From Paenibacillus taichungensis (GTDB lineage Bacteria > Bacillota > Bacilli > Paenibacillales > Paenibacillaceae): DNA of 64,000 bases. Position 1 is the stretch's first letter. The number at the start of each line of letters is the position of its first letter. Location: positions 1-64,000 of the forward strand of contig NZ_JABMCC010000098.1 in NCBI RefSeq assembly GCF_013359905.1. Reading direction: 5' to 3'. The notes below the pieces were generated by a model, which worked only from the letters and a program-made list of their open reading frames with translations, ran no database searches and was not told where the DNA came from. Position numbers and translations under genes: made by a program. Of this stretch, positions 27,463 through 36,483 are shown in pieces.

Positions 27463-28362
27463 TTAATTCTCCGTTTTACTTAAGCCATTTATGTCGCTTT
27501 TTCGATATGCTAGTGGAACTAATCCAATGTGTTTACGAAAAAGGGATGAGAAGTAGCTCACACTTTGAAAGCCACAGGCAAGTGCGATTTCACTTACAGA
27601 TCTTTTAGTTTCCCTCAACATCTCACAACTTTTATGAAGGCGGTATCGAGTTAAGTAATTGTTGGGAGTTTGACCCACGTATTTATTAAATAAAGTACAA
27701 CAGCGGCTTCGACAAACGGCTCCTGAGGATGCAATGTCTTCAAGAGTTATTTTTTGTTCGTAGTTTTGATGAATGAATCGAGTCATTTGCTGAATATTTG
27801 TCCATAATTGTACATTTTGGATATCTCCCACCTTCGGTTGCAAGTGATCTCCAATACCAGCACATAAAGATAAAGCCTGAGAAGTTAAGCGGAATGGATT
27901 TGGAGCAAAATTATTGTGCATTTCAGCATAGATCGCTTGAATGGATAACAATATCTCGTGCTGCCAGGAGATCTGTTCAGCTAGTAATACAAAATCATCC
28001 ATGTTTGGACCAAACTTCTCTTCCCAGTATGCTCGTATGAACGAACCTTCCCCGATGAGAGAAGAATGGATCACTATAACGATAAATGAACAATTACAAT
28101 GAGTGTGAGAAAAACCAAAGTGCAATCGATGGCTATTCACAAAAATCCCATTTCCTTGTTCTATACTAACAGTCTGTCCGTTAATCGAATACTCCATGGA
28201 GCCTTCCAGAATGTAAATGAACTCTATATCCGAATGCCAATGGGCGGCAGCTGCAAAATTATCAAATTGATTCAAGCTTCCTCTCCGGACATACAAGGGT
28301 AGGTCAGGTAGATTATAATTCAATCGTTCCGATAAATCAGAAAATACTTCTAAATTTTCCAT
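27463..28362 (-). CDS. AraC family transcriptional regulator with cupin domain
   Basis: 299 residues. The N-terminal cupin has HWHSDIEFIYILEGSMEYSI, with the conserved HWH-type start. The C-terminal AraC HTH pair includes LEDIASSGAVCRSRCCTLFN and ALACGFQSVSYFSSLFRKHI. An in-frame TTG at 28380 overlaps the GGAGG ribosome site, so ATG 28362 is chosen. It is divergent from the MATE gene and convergent with the YesM gene, six bases past its stop. Control of the MATE exporter is likely but inferred. Confidence 0.9.
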   Translation of the reverse strand: MENLEVFSDLSERLNYNLPDLPLYVRRGSLNQFDNFAAAAHWHSDIEFIYILEGSMEYSINGQTVSIEQGNGIFVNSHRLHFGFSHTHCNCSFIVIVIHSSLIGEGSFIRAYWEEKFGPNMDDFVLLAEQISWQHEILLSIQAIYAEMHNNFAPNPFRLTSQALSLCAGIGDHLQPKVGDIQNVQLWTNIQQMTRFIHQNYEQKITLEDIASSGAVCRSRCCTLFNKYVGQTPNNYLTRYRLHKSCEMLRETKRSVSEIALACGFQSVSYFSSLFRKHIGLVPLAYRKSDINGLSKTEN

Positions 28363-28429
28363 CCAACAAAGTGCCTCCAATAAATATACGATTTTGACAA
28401 AAGTATAGCCAATATTTGTGGAAAGGACA

Positions 28430-29875
28430 ATGATTTTATCCTATCTTGATAATATGGAAAGCAACAGAGAGGAGTGGATATACGTTAAAAAGAAAAAGCG
28501 CATACAGTTAACTACTCCTATGACGCGAAATTTCAATAAGGAATTAATCACGCTTGTCATTCCCATTGCATTACAAAATCTAATCTCAGCAACAGTTATA
28601 TCAGCTGATGTAGTTATGTTGGGAATGATTAGCCAATCTACAATGTCGGCCGTATCGTTAGCGGGACAAATCACCTTTGCATTAACATTGTTTTACATGG
28701 GTATGGCTACGGGAGCAGGGATTTTGACTGCACAATATTGGGGGAAGAAAGATGTTCAAACCATACAACGTATTCTCAGCACGGCCTGCTTGTTCTCATT
28801 TAGTATTTCTATTTTGTTCTTTTTAGTATCTTTTTTATATCCTGAAACGTTAATGCGTTTCTTTACAAATGATAGTGAATTAATTCGTTATGGTTCAATA
28901 TTTTTAAAGATGAATTCGTTTTCTTATCTTGCAATGGGCATTTCACAAATGTATCTCAGCGTGATTAGAAGTATGGAAAATGCAAAACTAAGCGCTTGGA
29001 TTAGTTCGCTATGTTTAATTTTAAACATTTTGTTTAATGCGTTATGCATCTTTGTACTTTTCCCAGATAGACCTGAAATGGCAATCATGGCGGTGGCTCT
29101 CGCTACAGTTTTAGCTCGGTTTATTGAGTTGGGCTGCTGTGTTATTTATTCTGTGACGCGAGGATCGATTCGTTTTCATTTTCCCATATGGGATGGTATT
29201 CAGCACAATCTCCTAAAGGATTTCCTGAAATACACCATGCCTGTACAAGGCAATTATATTGTTTGGGGAGGGGCACTAACTGCGACTGCCGCAATTATAG
29301 GACATGTAAGTGCTGATATGGTTGCAGCGAATTCTGTTGCATCCGTGGTTAAGAATTTAACCATTGTATTGTGTGGAGGTATTGCTAGTGGAGGTTCTAT
29401 ACTGGTTGGGAAATATCTAGGTAAAGGGGAGACCGAGAAAGCAAAACAGGTGGGAAGCAGGATGAATCTTTATGCTTTACTATTTGGAATAATAGCAGGG
29501 TGCACCATTATTCTGATAAAACCGCTTGTTTTCTCTATAGTAAATCTAAATGCCATATCTCAAAACTACTTGGATGGAATGTTATATATCAGTGCATTTT
29601 ATTGTATTGCTAAATCCATTAATGCAACTAATATCTCAGGAATATTTACTGCAGGAGGTGACTCTAAATTTGGCTTTTGGTGTGATTCGATTGTAATGTG
29701 GGGTATTATTTTGCCGCTTGGTTATCTCTGTGCTTTTGTCTGGCACGTATCACCCCTGGTATTATATATCGTCATTAGTTTGGATGAGATCATTAAGTTG
29801 CCATTGGCATTTTACCGTTATCGCCAATACAAATGGCTAAATAATATTACAAGGACTTTTTCACCAGTAGGTTAA
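28430..29875 (+). CDS. MATE family efflux transporter
   Basis: 481 residues with twelve predicted membrane helices and the internal two-fold repeat of the multidrug and toxin extrusion family. The first repeat begins ELITLVIPIALQNLISATVI and the second DFLKYTMPVQGNYIVWGGAL. The start is ATG 28430 after GGAAAGGAC; the GTG at 28418 lacks a ribosome site, and a shorter start (MTRNFNKEL) is also possible. It is likely a Na+- or H+-driven exporter of cationic compounds. It is probably regulated by the divergent AraC protein. Confidence 0.9.
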   Translation: MILSYLDNMESNREEWIYVKKKKRIQLTTPMTRNFNKELITLVIPIALQNLISATVISADVVMLGMISQSTMSAVSLAGQITFALTLFYMGMATGAGILTAQYWGKKDVQTIQRILSTACLFSFSISILFFLVSFLYPETLMRFFTNDSELIRYGSIFLKMNSFSYLAMGISQMYLSVIRSMENAKLSAWISSLCLILNILFNALCIFVLFPDRPEMAIMAVALATVLARFIELGCCVIYSVTRGSIRFHFPIWDGIQHNLLKDFLKYTMPVQGNYIVWGGALTATAAIIGHVSADMVAANSVASVVKNLTIVLCGGIASGGSILVGKYLGKGETEKAKQVGSRMNLYALLFGIIAGCTIILIKPLVFSIVNLNAISQNYLDGMLYISAFYCIAKSINATNISGIFTAGGDSKFGFWCDSIVMWGIILPLGYLCAFVWHVSPLVLYIVISLDEIIKLPLAFYRYRQYKWLNNITRTFSPVG

Positions 29876-29946
29876 GAAAAAGCGGTCAAAGAATGTAAGG
29901 TTAACTTAAATAAATAGATTAGATTTAATGCAGAGGGGACTAAGAC

Positions 29947-30576
29947 ATGAATATTACAGAACGAATGGCAAGCCGACAACTGTTTACTGATCACGACGCG
30001 AATTATCCACTGGAAGCTTCTGATCTGGCTCGGGCCCGTCAACGAGGAAAGGCACTATGTTATGAAATCAATCGCTTACATCCCGATGATATTGAAATGC
30101 GTAAGACTCTGATGGAACAACTTTTCGGTAGTATTGGTGAAAATGTTTGGATGGAACCTCCTATTCGGATGTCGTATGGATCAAACACTACAGTGGGCAA
30201 CAATGTCTATATCAACTTTAATTTAACTGTTGTCGATGACTATAAAGTCACGATTGGAAACGATGTCATGTTTGGTCCAAACGTCACGATTGCTGTAACC
30301 AATCATCCAGTACACCCAGAAAAGCGCAAAGAAGGTGGAATGTTTGCTCTACCGGTAGTCATCGAGGATGGCGCATGGATCGGCAGCTGCGCTGTGATTG
30401 TGCCAGGAGTTACCATCGGTGCGGGTAGTGTGATCGGTGCAGGAAGCGTGGTAACCAAGGATATTCCTAGCAATGTTATCGCTGTGGGTAATCCCTGCAG
30501 GGTTCTTCGTGAAATCACCGACCATGACAGAGAGTATTACTACAAAAACATGCGTTTCGACCAAGTTGAATGGTAA
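29947..30576 (+). CDS. maa: Sugar O-acetyltransferase (maltose/galactoside acetyltransferase type)
   Basis: 209 residues. The N-terminal helical Mac domain reads MASRQLFTDHDANYPLEASD to about residue 55. The left-handed parallel beta-helix that follows is built of hexapeptide repeats (GNNVYINFNLTVVDDYKVTIGNDVMFGPNV). The catalytic His lies in TNHPVHPEKRKEGG, followed by DGAWIGSCAVIVPGVTIGAG. It transfers acetyl from acetyl-CoA to a sugar and acts as a cytoplasmic trimer in this family. AGAGGGGAC precedes the ATG. It appears monocistronic. Confidence 0.93.
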   Translation: MNITERMASRQLFTDHDANYPLEASDLARARQRGKALCYEINRLHPDDIEMRKTLMEQLFGSIGENVWMEPPIRMSYGSNTTVGNNVYINFNLTVVDDYKVTIGNDVMFGPNVTIAVTNHPVHPEKRKEGGMFALPVVIEDGAWIGSCAVIVPGVTIGAGSVIGAGSVVTKDIPSNVIAVGNPCRVLREITDHDREYYYKNMRFDQVEW

Positions 30577-30647
30577 TGGATAACGAAGCTAATAATCAAT
30601 TCTAACTTGGGACTAGACGCTACCTGGCAAGGAGAGAATATGGGAGA

Positions 30648-30812
30648 ATGATGCCACTCATTGTTGAAATCATTTTATCAGTATGTATTTTGATTGGATT
30701 ATATTGTGTAGTAGGTAGGTTGTTGGAATCCCCACGAGTTGTCAGATACGCAGAGCATCTAGAAGAACAATTTGAAAAAAATCTTAATCTTTATGAAGAA
30801 AACACAAATTGA
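30648..30812 (+). CDS. Small single-pass membrane protein, unknown
   Basis: 54 residues. One hydrophobic helix (about 4-22, PLIVEIILSVCILIGLYCVV) is followed by a charged amphipathic tail rich in Glu and Leu. GGGAG lies very close upstream (30642-30646), favouring the second Met at 30651. No family is recognised. It is a plausible small protein, but short enough that chance cannot be excluded. Confidence 0.4.
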   Translation: MMPLIVEIILSVCILIGLYCVVGRLLESPRVVRYAEHLEEQFEKNLNLYEENTN

Positions 30813-30849
30813 ATATTAAAGTTTAAGATCTATAGAATGAATTGTTGTT

Positions 30850-30925
30850 ATCCCCTTTTCGTAAACAAGAGAAAAAGACATCTGTTAAGATGGACTTAAT
30901 CTTGCTGAGCGGAGGGGATTTTTTT
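30850..30925 (+). other. Structured hairpin followed by T7 and a nine-codon frame
   Basis: ATCCCCT (30850-30856) pairs with AGGGGAT (30913-30919), with an inner CATCT-GTTA-AGATG hairpin, and a T7 run follows directly. An ATG just after opens only nine codons (MGKKGKYYP). It may be a branched terminator or the left end of a decayed element. The 570-base gap 30577-31145 otherwise holds the small frame at 30648 and the hairpin at 31062. Confidence 0.4.
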
Positions 30926-31061
30926 ATGGGTAAAAAAGGAAAATATTATCCATAGTGTAGCCAAAAGGGCTGGCTTGTATATAGATTGAACTACCGGGTG
31001 GGATAGTTTAAGCTTATTCACATTGGTTTATCATAGACCGTATTTAAACACATTAAAAAGC

Positions 31062-31092
31062 CGATTCTTTCCTTATGAAGGAATCGATTTTT
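31062..31092 (+). terminator. Hairpin upstream of the Mga/PRD-type regulator
   Basis: CGATTC (31062-31067) pairs with GAATCG (31081-31086), with an additional inner CCTT/AAGG pairing, followed by ATTTTTC. It lies 54 bases before the regulator start and could be a terminator of upstream transcripts or an attenuator. Confidence 0.5.
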
Positions 31093-31145
31093 CTTTAGCC
31101 AAAAACACGATAACATTTAATTTAAATTGAAATAGGGTGGGGAAA

Positions 31146-32582
31146 ATGGATAAGGGATTTACATTAGCTAGTCAACTATTAACGCTGCTTGATACGGAAC
31201 ATAGATGGTTTACCTTAGCTGAAGTTGAAAAAAGTTTAGGTATCTCCGATAAAACCATACGTAAAATGGTTGAGGAAATCAGCAAGCAATTACCTCCTAC
31301 TGTAACCATAGAAGTTTCTAGAGGAAAGGGAATCGTTCTTCGGCGAGATGGACGAAGTGAAACGATGAGTGAAGTGATTTCTTCGATGTTCAGACAAACC
31401 GTCTTTTATCGACTGATGAATGTATTATTCACCAATGTGGATCGACTGTCCGTGGAGGAGCTAGCCGGAGTTATGTTTATGAGTACCTCATCGTTGAAGA
31501 AACTGATTGTACAATTAAATAATAATGATCTAAAAGCGTATAAGTTACGCATTACATATTCAACCCCGACAATCAAAGGGAATGAAATGAATATTCGATA
31601 TTTCTATTGGAAGTTATATTGTGATGCGTATGAGTTCACAGGATGGCCCTTTGCGAATGTCGATTTTGCATATATCAATCAGTTAATCACAAATACTGAG
31701 AATGAGAAAAATATTGTGTATTTTATCAATTCCAAACGGAGATTATCTTTTTTGTTGGCCATTGTTGTGGAAAGAGTCGCTAAAGGAAAATACGTAAAAA
31801 TCGACGAAAGTGCTTACCCTTGGGAAAAGGGGATGTTTTATATACCTGTGAAGACCCTCGCCAAGAGTCTTGGAGAGAAGCTTTCCATTGATTTTCCCCA
31901 TAGTGAAATTTACTTTATGCAATCCCTGGTCAGTCTCAGCCAATATCATTATTATGAAGGATCAGAAATAACGCCGATGAAAGAAGTTGAATTGCATAAG
32001 GACAAAGAAGAATATCAAATGGGTAATCTGCTTCTAAGGCTACTAGCCAAAATATACCCTAACTTGGAGATGGAAGAACGATTTCTATTGGAGATATACG
32101 CGTTCTTTGACAAGTTATTAATCGATAATGCAATTCCTGAATGGATGATGATTTCACAAAGTAATTTAACGGCTTATGTTCAAAAGGAATGCCAGCAGCT
32201 TTATCAAGAACTGCAAACCTGCATGCAAACGTGGAGTAAAGCTTATCCTGCCGCCTTGTACAATAATTTTCATTTAACCAAGCTAACCTTAATTGTTCGT
32301 TCTAATTTACGTTATAAAAGGAAAAGGGCCTTCTTGGTGATTGGAGAAGAATTTTCAATTCGTCATTACATAGCGGATTTGATCAAGAAGGAAATTGGGG
32401 ATCAGCTGATCATCAATACTTCCATAATGAAAGGGCTCTCCGACGAAATGATGCAGCAACATCAGATCGATTTTGTCATTAGTAATATCCCGGTAACATT
32501 GCAGACCGTGCCTGTTGTTATTATCTCTACGATCCCGTCTAAAAGAGATCTAGACAATATTCGTAAAGAACTGCTTTTATAA
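31146..32582 (+). CDS. Mga/BglG-like transcriptional regulator (HTH, PRD-like, EIIB-like)
   Basis: 478 residues. Two N-terminal HTH domains are visible: HRWFTLAEVEKSLGISDKTI (about 18-45) and VEELAGVMFMSTSSLKKLIV (about 100-125). A long helical region (130-380) resembles PRD modules, though the usual PRD histidines are not evident. The C-terminal 90 residues (FLVIGEEFSIRHYIADLIKK onward) look like a PTS EIIB-like domain without an obvious phospho-cysteine. ATG 31146 follows AGGGTGGGG. It precedes the nucleoside phosphorylase/transporter operon in the same direction and is the probable regulator. The target is inferred. Confidence 0.8.
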   Translation: MDKGFTLASQLLTLLDTEHRWFTLAEVEKSLGISDKTIRKMVEEISKQLPPTVTIEVSRGKGIVLRRDGRSETMSEVISSMFRQTVFYRLMNVLFTNVDRLSVEELAGVMFMSTSSLKKLIVQLNNNDLKAYKLRITYSTPTIKGNEMNIRYFYWKLYCDAYEFTGWPFANVDFAYINQLITNTENEKNIVYFINSKRRLSFLLAIVVERVAKGKYVKIDESAYPWEKGMFYIPVKTLAKSLGEKLSIDFPHSEIYFMQSLVSLSQYHYYEGSEITPMKEVELHKDKEEYQMGNLLLRLLAKIYPNLEMEERFLLEIYAFFDKLLIDNAIPEWMMISQSNLTAYVQKECQQLYQELQTCMQTWSKAYPAALYNNFHLTKLTLIVRSNLRYKRKRAFLVIGEEFSIRHYIADLIKKEIGDQLIINTSIMKGLSDEMMQQHQIDFVISNIPVTLQTVPVVIISTIPSKRDLDNIRKELLL

Positions 32583-32610
32583 TTTGATCAATTATTTCCC
32601 TTACCCTCCG

Positions 32611-32648
32611 TAAGATTTTGGTCTAGTTTGTTATGCTGAAAAATCTTA
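32611..32648. promoter_or_regulatory. Inverted repeat before the nucleoside operon
   Basis: TAAGATTTT (32611-32619) and AAAATCTTA (32640-32648) are perfect 9-base inverted arms 20 bases apart. The centre-to-centre spacing is about 29 bases, near three helical turns. It sits in the regulator-to-phosphorylase gap and is a candidate operator of the preceding regulator. Confidence 0.45.
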
Positions 32649-32740
32649 TGCTCAATGTACTTTCCGAACTGGTTTTCTGAAGGCAAGTGGAAGAGATTTC
32701 GGAAAGCCTGGGTTCAACATTGAGAGTAGGAGGCAGAAAT

Positions 32741-33448
32741 ATGAGTAGGCATTTAGGCGCAAAAAAAGGAGAAATAGCGGACATCGTTTTGCTTCCGGGA
32801 GATCCTTTGCGTGCAAAATTTGTAGCAGAACACTTTTTAGATGAGGCCATTTGTTATAACGAAGTAAGAGGCATGTATGGGTACACCGGATTATACAAGG
32901 GGATACGTGTATCGGTTCAAGGGACAGGGATGGGGAATCCATCGATGAGTATCTATGCAACGGAATTGATCGTCGATTATGAAGTGAAGAAATTGATTCG
33001 TATTGGTACATGTGGCGCGATGCAGAAAGACATTAATATCCGCGATATTATAATAGCCCAATCCGTGTCTTCAGATAGTAATATGACGGATAAGATCTTC
33101 CATGGCTGTAATTATGCACCTACAGCAGATTTCTCATTGTTAATGAAAGCGTATCAACAAGCAAAAGCTAAACAAGTAAGTGTCTTTGTCGGTAACATCT
33201 ATAACTCCGATGAGTTCTACCGTGAGAGCTTAGATCGACTTCACAAGTTTATGGATTTTGGTGTATTAGGAGTTGAAATGGAAAGTACAGCCTTATATAC
33301 GTTAGCCGCTAAATACGGTGTGAAAGCTCTATCCATTTTGACAGTAGGCAGTCAACTGTTAACACAGGAGCACTTAACTCATCAAGAAAGTGAACAATCA
33401 TTTTATGAAATGGTCGAAATCGCTCTTAACACAGCGATTGAGAGCTAA
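32741..33448 (+). CDS. deoD: DeoD-family nucleoside phosphorylase with altered active site
   Basis: 235 residues, the normal DeoD length. Phosphate-site residues are kept: Arg in GDPLRAKF, Arg in EVRGMYG and Arg in IRIGTCGA. The ribose site GVEMEST is kept as well. The segment that in E. coli DeoD carries the catalytic Asp204 (TVSDH) reads TVGSQ here, and Arg217 (ERQ) aligns with Ser. Base protonation must differ, and the EMES and TQE features recall uridine phosphorylase. Substrate specificity is therefore uncertain. ATG 32741 follows TAGGAGGC. It leads an operon with two nucleobase/nucleoside transporters. The symbol denotes family, not proven function. Confidence 0.85.
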   Translation: MSRHLGAKKGEIADIVLLPGDPLRAKFVAEHFLDEAICYNEVRGMYGYTGLYKGIRVSVQGTGMGNPSMSIYATELIVDYEVKKLIRIGTCGAMQKDINIRDIIIAQSVSSDSNMTDKIFHGCNYAPTADFSLLMKAYQQAKAKQVSVFVGNIYNSDEFYRESLDRLHKFMDFGVLGVEMESTALYTLAAKYGVKALSILTVGSQLLTQEHLTHQESEQSFYEMVEIALNTAIES

Positions 33449-33493
33449 TCTATCGATACGAGTACGGGTGCAAGAAAAGAGAGTGAGTAAGAA

Positions 33494-34810
33494 ATGAAGG
33501 GAATACTATCTGGATTGCAGTGGATGATGTTTATGATCGCAGGTGCAATTGCTGCGCCAATTGCTATCGCAGATTTATATAACCTAACACCTATGGAGGC
33601 TTCTGGACTCATCCAGAGCACACTGATTACTTTAGGAATAGCTGGATTTTTACAAGGCGTCATCGGCCATAAATTCCCTATTCATGAAGGTCCAGCAGGG
33701 TTATGGTGGAGTATTTTCACCATTTACGCAAGTTTAGTGGGGGTATTGTATTCTTCGAATATTGCTGCCCTGCAAGCTTTAAGTGGGGGAATGATCTGTA
33801 GTGGAGTTTTATTTATCCTAATCTCAGCATTTAAGCTAATGGATAAAATCGCTCGTCTATTTACGCCAACGGTCACTTTTATATATTTGCTCTTATTGAT
33901 CTTTCAATTAAGCGGTTCTTTTATGAAAGGTATGATGGGGATCACGTCAAGCCACACCTTGTTAGATGTGAAAGTGTTCGTACTGAGTGTGATTGTGATT
34001 TGCATTACCTTTGGGTTAGGGAACAGTCGCTTTGTTTTGCTGCGCCAATTTTCAGTAATAATCAGTATATCGATAGGCTGTTTATTGTTTATCATATGCG
34101 ACAAGATGCCGGTGATTTCACCGGCGGATACGCTATTTAAACTGCCCAAAATATTTCCTTTTGGAAGTCCAAGATTTGATAGCGGAACAGTCACAACTGC
34201 CTTTCTATTAACACTATTATTAATAACCAATGCGCTTGCGTCTATTCGGTTGATGGAGACCGTTATGAAACAAAAGAAATTGGATTATAACCGTTATTTG
34301 CGTGCCGGATTTGCTTCTGGCATTACCCATTTTATTGGTGGCAGTTTCGGAGCGATTGGTTCAGTGCCTATTTCAGGAGCGGCGGGATATGTTGAACAAA
34401 CAGGAATGAGGGAACGGAAATCGTTTTTAATTGGATGCATCTTAGTCATCTCTGTATCCTTGTTTCCGCCAATAATGAACGTAATATCCGGTATCCCAGC
34501 GCCTATAGGCTATGCCGTTACATTCGTCATCTTTGTGAAGATGGTTGGATTATCGCTGAAGGAATTGAAGAAGGTTCTGCATGAAGAACGAACATTTATT
34601 GTTAGCGGAGTTTCTCTGTTAGTTGGTGTGGGTTTAATGTTTATTCCAACATCCGCTACGAGCCATTTATCTCCGATTGTAATAGCCATTTTGAATAATG
34701 GGTTAATTTGCGGAAGTCTATTGGCGATTATTTTGGAACAAGCGTTAATGTGGAAAGATGCAAATCGATATGAGGATTCCAAAAAAAGTATCGATAATTT
34801 GGAGGGTTAA
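33494..34810 (+). CDS. NCS2-family nucleobase permease (uracil/xanthine type)
   Basis: 438 residues with about twelve to fourteen membrane helices. The NCS2 signature region is seen as [20 protein letters not shown], followed by [14 protein letters not shown]. An early [10 protein letters not shown] segment is like that of the uracil/xanthine permease group. It would bring in purine or pyrimidine bases by proton symport. It lies 45 bases after the phosphorylase and two bases before a nucleoside transporter gene, so all three are one operon. Confidence 0.88.
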   Translation: MKGILSGLQWMMFMIAGAIAAPIAIADLYNLTPMEASGLIQSTLITLGIAGFLQGVIGHKFPIHEGPAGLWWSIFTIYASLVGVLYSSNIAALQALSGGMICSGVLFILISAFKLMDKIARLFTPTVTFIYLLLLIFQLSGSFMKGMMGITSSHTLLDVKVFVLSVIVICITFGLGNSRFVLLRQFSVIISISIGCLLFIICDKMPVISPADTLFKLPKIFPFGSPRFDSGTVTTAFLLTLLLITNALASIRLMETVMKQKKLDYNRYLRAGFASGITHFIGGSFGAIGSVPISGAAGYVEQTGMRERKSFLIGCILVISVSLFPPIMNVISGIPAPIGYAVTFVIFVKMVGLSLKELKKVLHEERTFIVSGVSLLVGVGLMFIPTSATSHLSPIVIAILNNGLICGSLLAIILEQALMWKDANRYEDSKKSIDNLEG

Positions 34811-34812
34811 TT

Positions 34813-35994
34813 ATGCATTATCTAATTTCTGTTGTTGGTCTGGTTATTGTTCTATTATTGGCCTGGCTTGCGAGTAGTAATAAGCGGAAAATCAAATATC
34901 GTCCAATCATCATAATGATTGTTATTCAGTTAGCTTTGGGATTAATTATACTAAAAACGAGTATAGGCGAATTCTTAATCAAAGGGTTTGCCGATAGTTT
35001 TTCGAAATTACTCGGATATGCCAACGAAGGAACGAACTTTGTTTTTGGTGGGATTGCCAATGAAGGAGCTCATACCTTTTTCCTGTTTGTGTTGATGCCA
35101 ATTGTTTTCATGTCAGCATTAATAGGAATCCTGCAACATTACAAAATACTGCCGTTCATTATCAAGTATATTGGTCTGGTGCTAAGTAAAGTAAATGGCA
35201 TGGGGAAATTGGAATCTTATAATGCTGTTGCAGCCGCAATTGTAGGTCAAAATGAAGTATTTATTTCTGTGAAAAATCAGCTTGGACTATTACCAAAACA
35301 TCGCTTGTATACATTATGTGCATCTGCAATGTCAACGGTATCCATGTCCATTGTTGGTTCATATATGACCATGCTGGAACCTAGATATGTAGTAGCTGCA
35401 TTAATATTAAACCTATTTGGCGGCTTTATCATTACATCCATCATTAATCCGTATGAAGTTACAGCCGAAGAAGATATTGTTGAAGTTCAGGAAGAAGGCA
35501 AACAAACGTTTTTTGAAATGCTGGGCGAATATATTATGGATGGCTTTAAGGTAGCCATTGTAGTTGGGGTAATGTTAGTTGGTTTTGTTGGAATCATTGC
35601 TTTAATTAACGGGGTCTTCAGCGGCATATTTGGTATCTCGTTTCAAGGAATTCTAGGGTATGTCTTTGCACCAATTGCCTTTATGATCGGAGTACCATGG
35701 CATGAGGCGGTTCATGCGGGGAGTATTATGGCCACGAAGCTGGTTGCGAATGAATTTGTTGCCATGCTTGACTTTGTTAAGATTCAAGACGGTTTAAGTG
35801 GGCGTACTACAGCCATTGTTTCCGTTTTTCTAATCTCATTTGCTAACTTTGGGTCCATTGGTACTATCGTGGGTGCAGTAAAAGGATTGAATGAAAAACA
35901 AGGGAATATTGTTGCTCGCTTTGGATTAAAACTTTTATATGGCGCAACACTTGTAAGCGTTTTATCTGCCATAATTATCGGAATTATATTTTAG
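34813..35994 (+). CDS. nupC: Concentrative nucleoside transporter (NupC/CNT family)
   Basis: 393 residues. Typical CNT features are the N-terminal helices, [20 protein letters not shown] with the conserved GQNEVF segment (nucleoside-binding Gln/Asn/Glu), [18 protein letters not shown], and the C-terminal [15 protein letters not shown] and [16 protein letters not shown] motifs. It imports nucleosides with H+ or Na+. The start is two bases after the previous stop behind GGAGGG. Together with the phosphorylase it makes a nucleoside import and cleavage pathway. Confidence 0.92.
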   Translation: MHYLISVVGLVIVLLLAWLASSNKRKIKYRPIIIMIVIQLALGLIILKTSIGEFLIKGFADSFSKLLGYANEGTNFVFGGIANEGAHTFFLFVLMPIVFMSALIGILQHYKILPFIIKYIGLVLSKVNGMGKLESYNAVAAAIVGQNEVFISVKNQLGLLPKHRLYTLCASAMSTVSMSIVGSYMTMLEPRYVVAALILNLFGGFIITSIINPYEVTAEEDIVEVQEEGKQTFFEMLGEYIMDGFKVAIVVGVMLVGFVGIIALINGVFSGIFGISFQGILGYVFAPIAFMIGVPWHEAVHAGSIMATKLVANEFVAMLDFVKIQDGLSGRTTAIVSVFLISFANFGSIGTIVGAVKGLNEKQGNIVARFGLKLLYGATLVSVLSAIIIGIIF

Positions 35995-36084
35995 TTGAAT
36001 CATTTTCTTTTGAATACAATTTGACTCGAAATAGGGCTGTTCCAAAAGGACGGTTGATGTCGAGGGATATAAAATTTCACATTA

Positions 36085-36111
36085 AAGTCGCTAATTTTAG
36101 CGGCTTTTTTT
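36085..36111 (+). terminator. GTCGCTA-type terminator
   Basis: AAGTCGCTA pairs with TAGCGGCTT (one G-U-type pair), followed by TTTTTTT. It ends the nucleoside operon. The preceding TGTCGAGGGATA sequence recurs before the similar terminator at 46933. Confidence 0.8.
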
Positions 36112-36292
36112 CGTGTGTTTACTCAAATTCGGAACGACGAATTGGATGCAGTCCACGCCAGTCACGAGCAGTCAGACCATGGTTTTCAGCCTGAACTGTA
36201 CATTGGATAATTACAGACTATCAGTCCAATATGTTCGATTGATCTATTCGGCTTACTCACAGATCAACCAATTAAATTTATGAAAGTATATA

Positions 36293-36321
36293 TTGACAGG
36301 GAAAAAAATGTGTATTACATT
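36293..36321 (+). promoter_or_regulatory. Promoter of the MFS efflux gene
   Basis: TTGACA (36293-36298), exactly 17 bases, TACATT (36316-36321). It implies a leader of roughly 155 bases before the ATG at 36484. Confidence 0.6.
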
Positions 36322-36329
36322 TAATCCCG

Positions 36330-36359
36330 TACTTTTTAAACATTTATCTTTAAAAAGTA
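36330..36359. promoter_or_regulatory. 11-bp inverted repeat at the efflux gene transcript start
   Basis: TACTTTTTAAA (36330-36340) and TTTAAAAAGTA (36349-36359) are perfect inverted arms with an 8-base loop. They sit directly after the predicted +1. Either an operator or a 5' RNA stem. Confidence 0.5.
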
Positions 36360-36483
36360 ACTTGGAATAAAAATAGGTATTATTTGTTAGTTATTCTTCA
36401 CTTTGAAATGGGTTAGAACAGCGTCTGCAGAAGATACATAGTTAGCGTACATATTCAATATTTGATTTTGGGAGGACAATTAG

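Larger units (their letters stand above)
36112..36483. other. Gene-free stretch before the efflux pump
   Basis: No coding frame is convincing here. The left part (36112-36280) shows nothing recognisable. The right part holds a promoter (36293-36321), an 11-bp inverted repeat at the predicted transcript start (36330-36359) and an A/T-rich leader of about 120 bases with no evident leader peptide. Confidence 0.5.

Noticed and set aside
36034..36060. GGGCTGTTCCAAAAGG as the end of an insertion sequence
   Set aside because: It resembles some IS ends, but no matching second end or transposase relic is present nearby.
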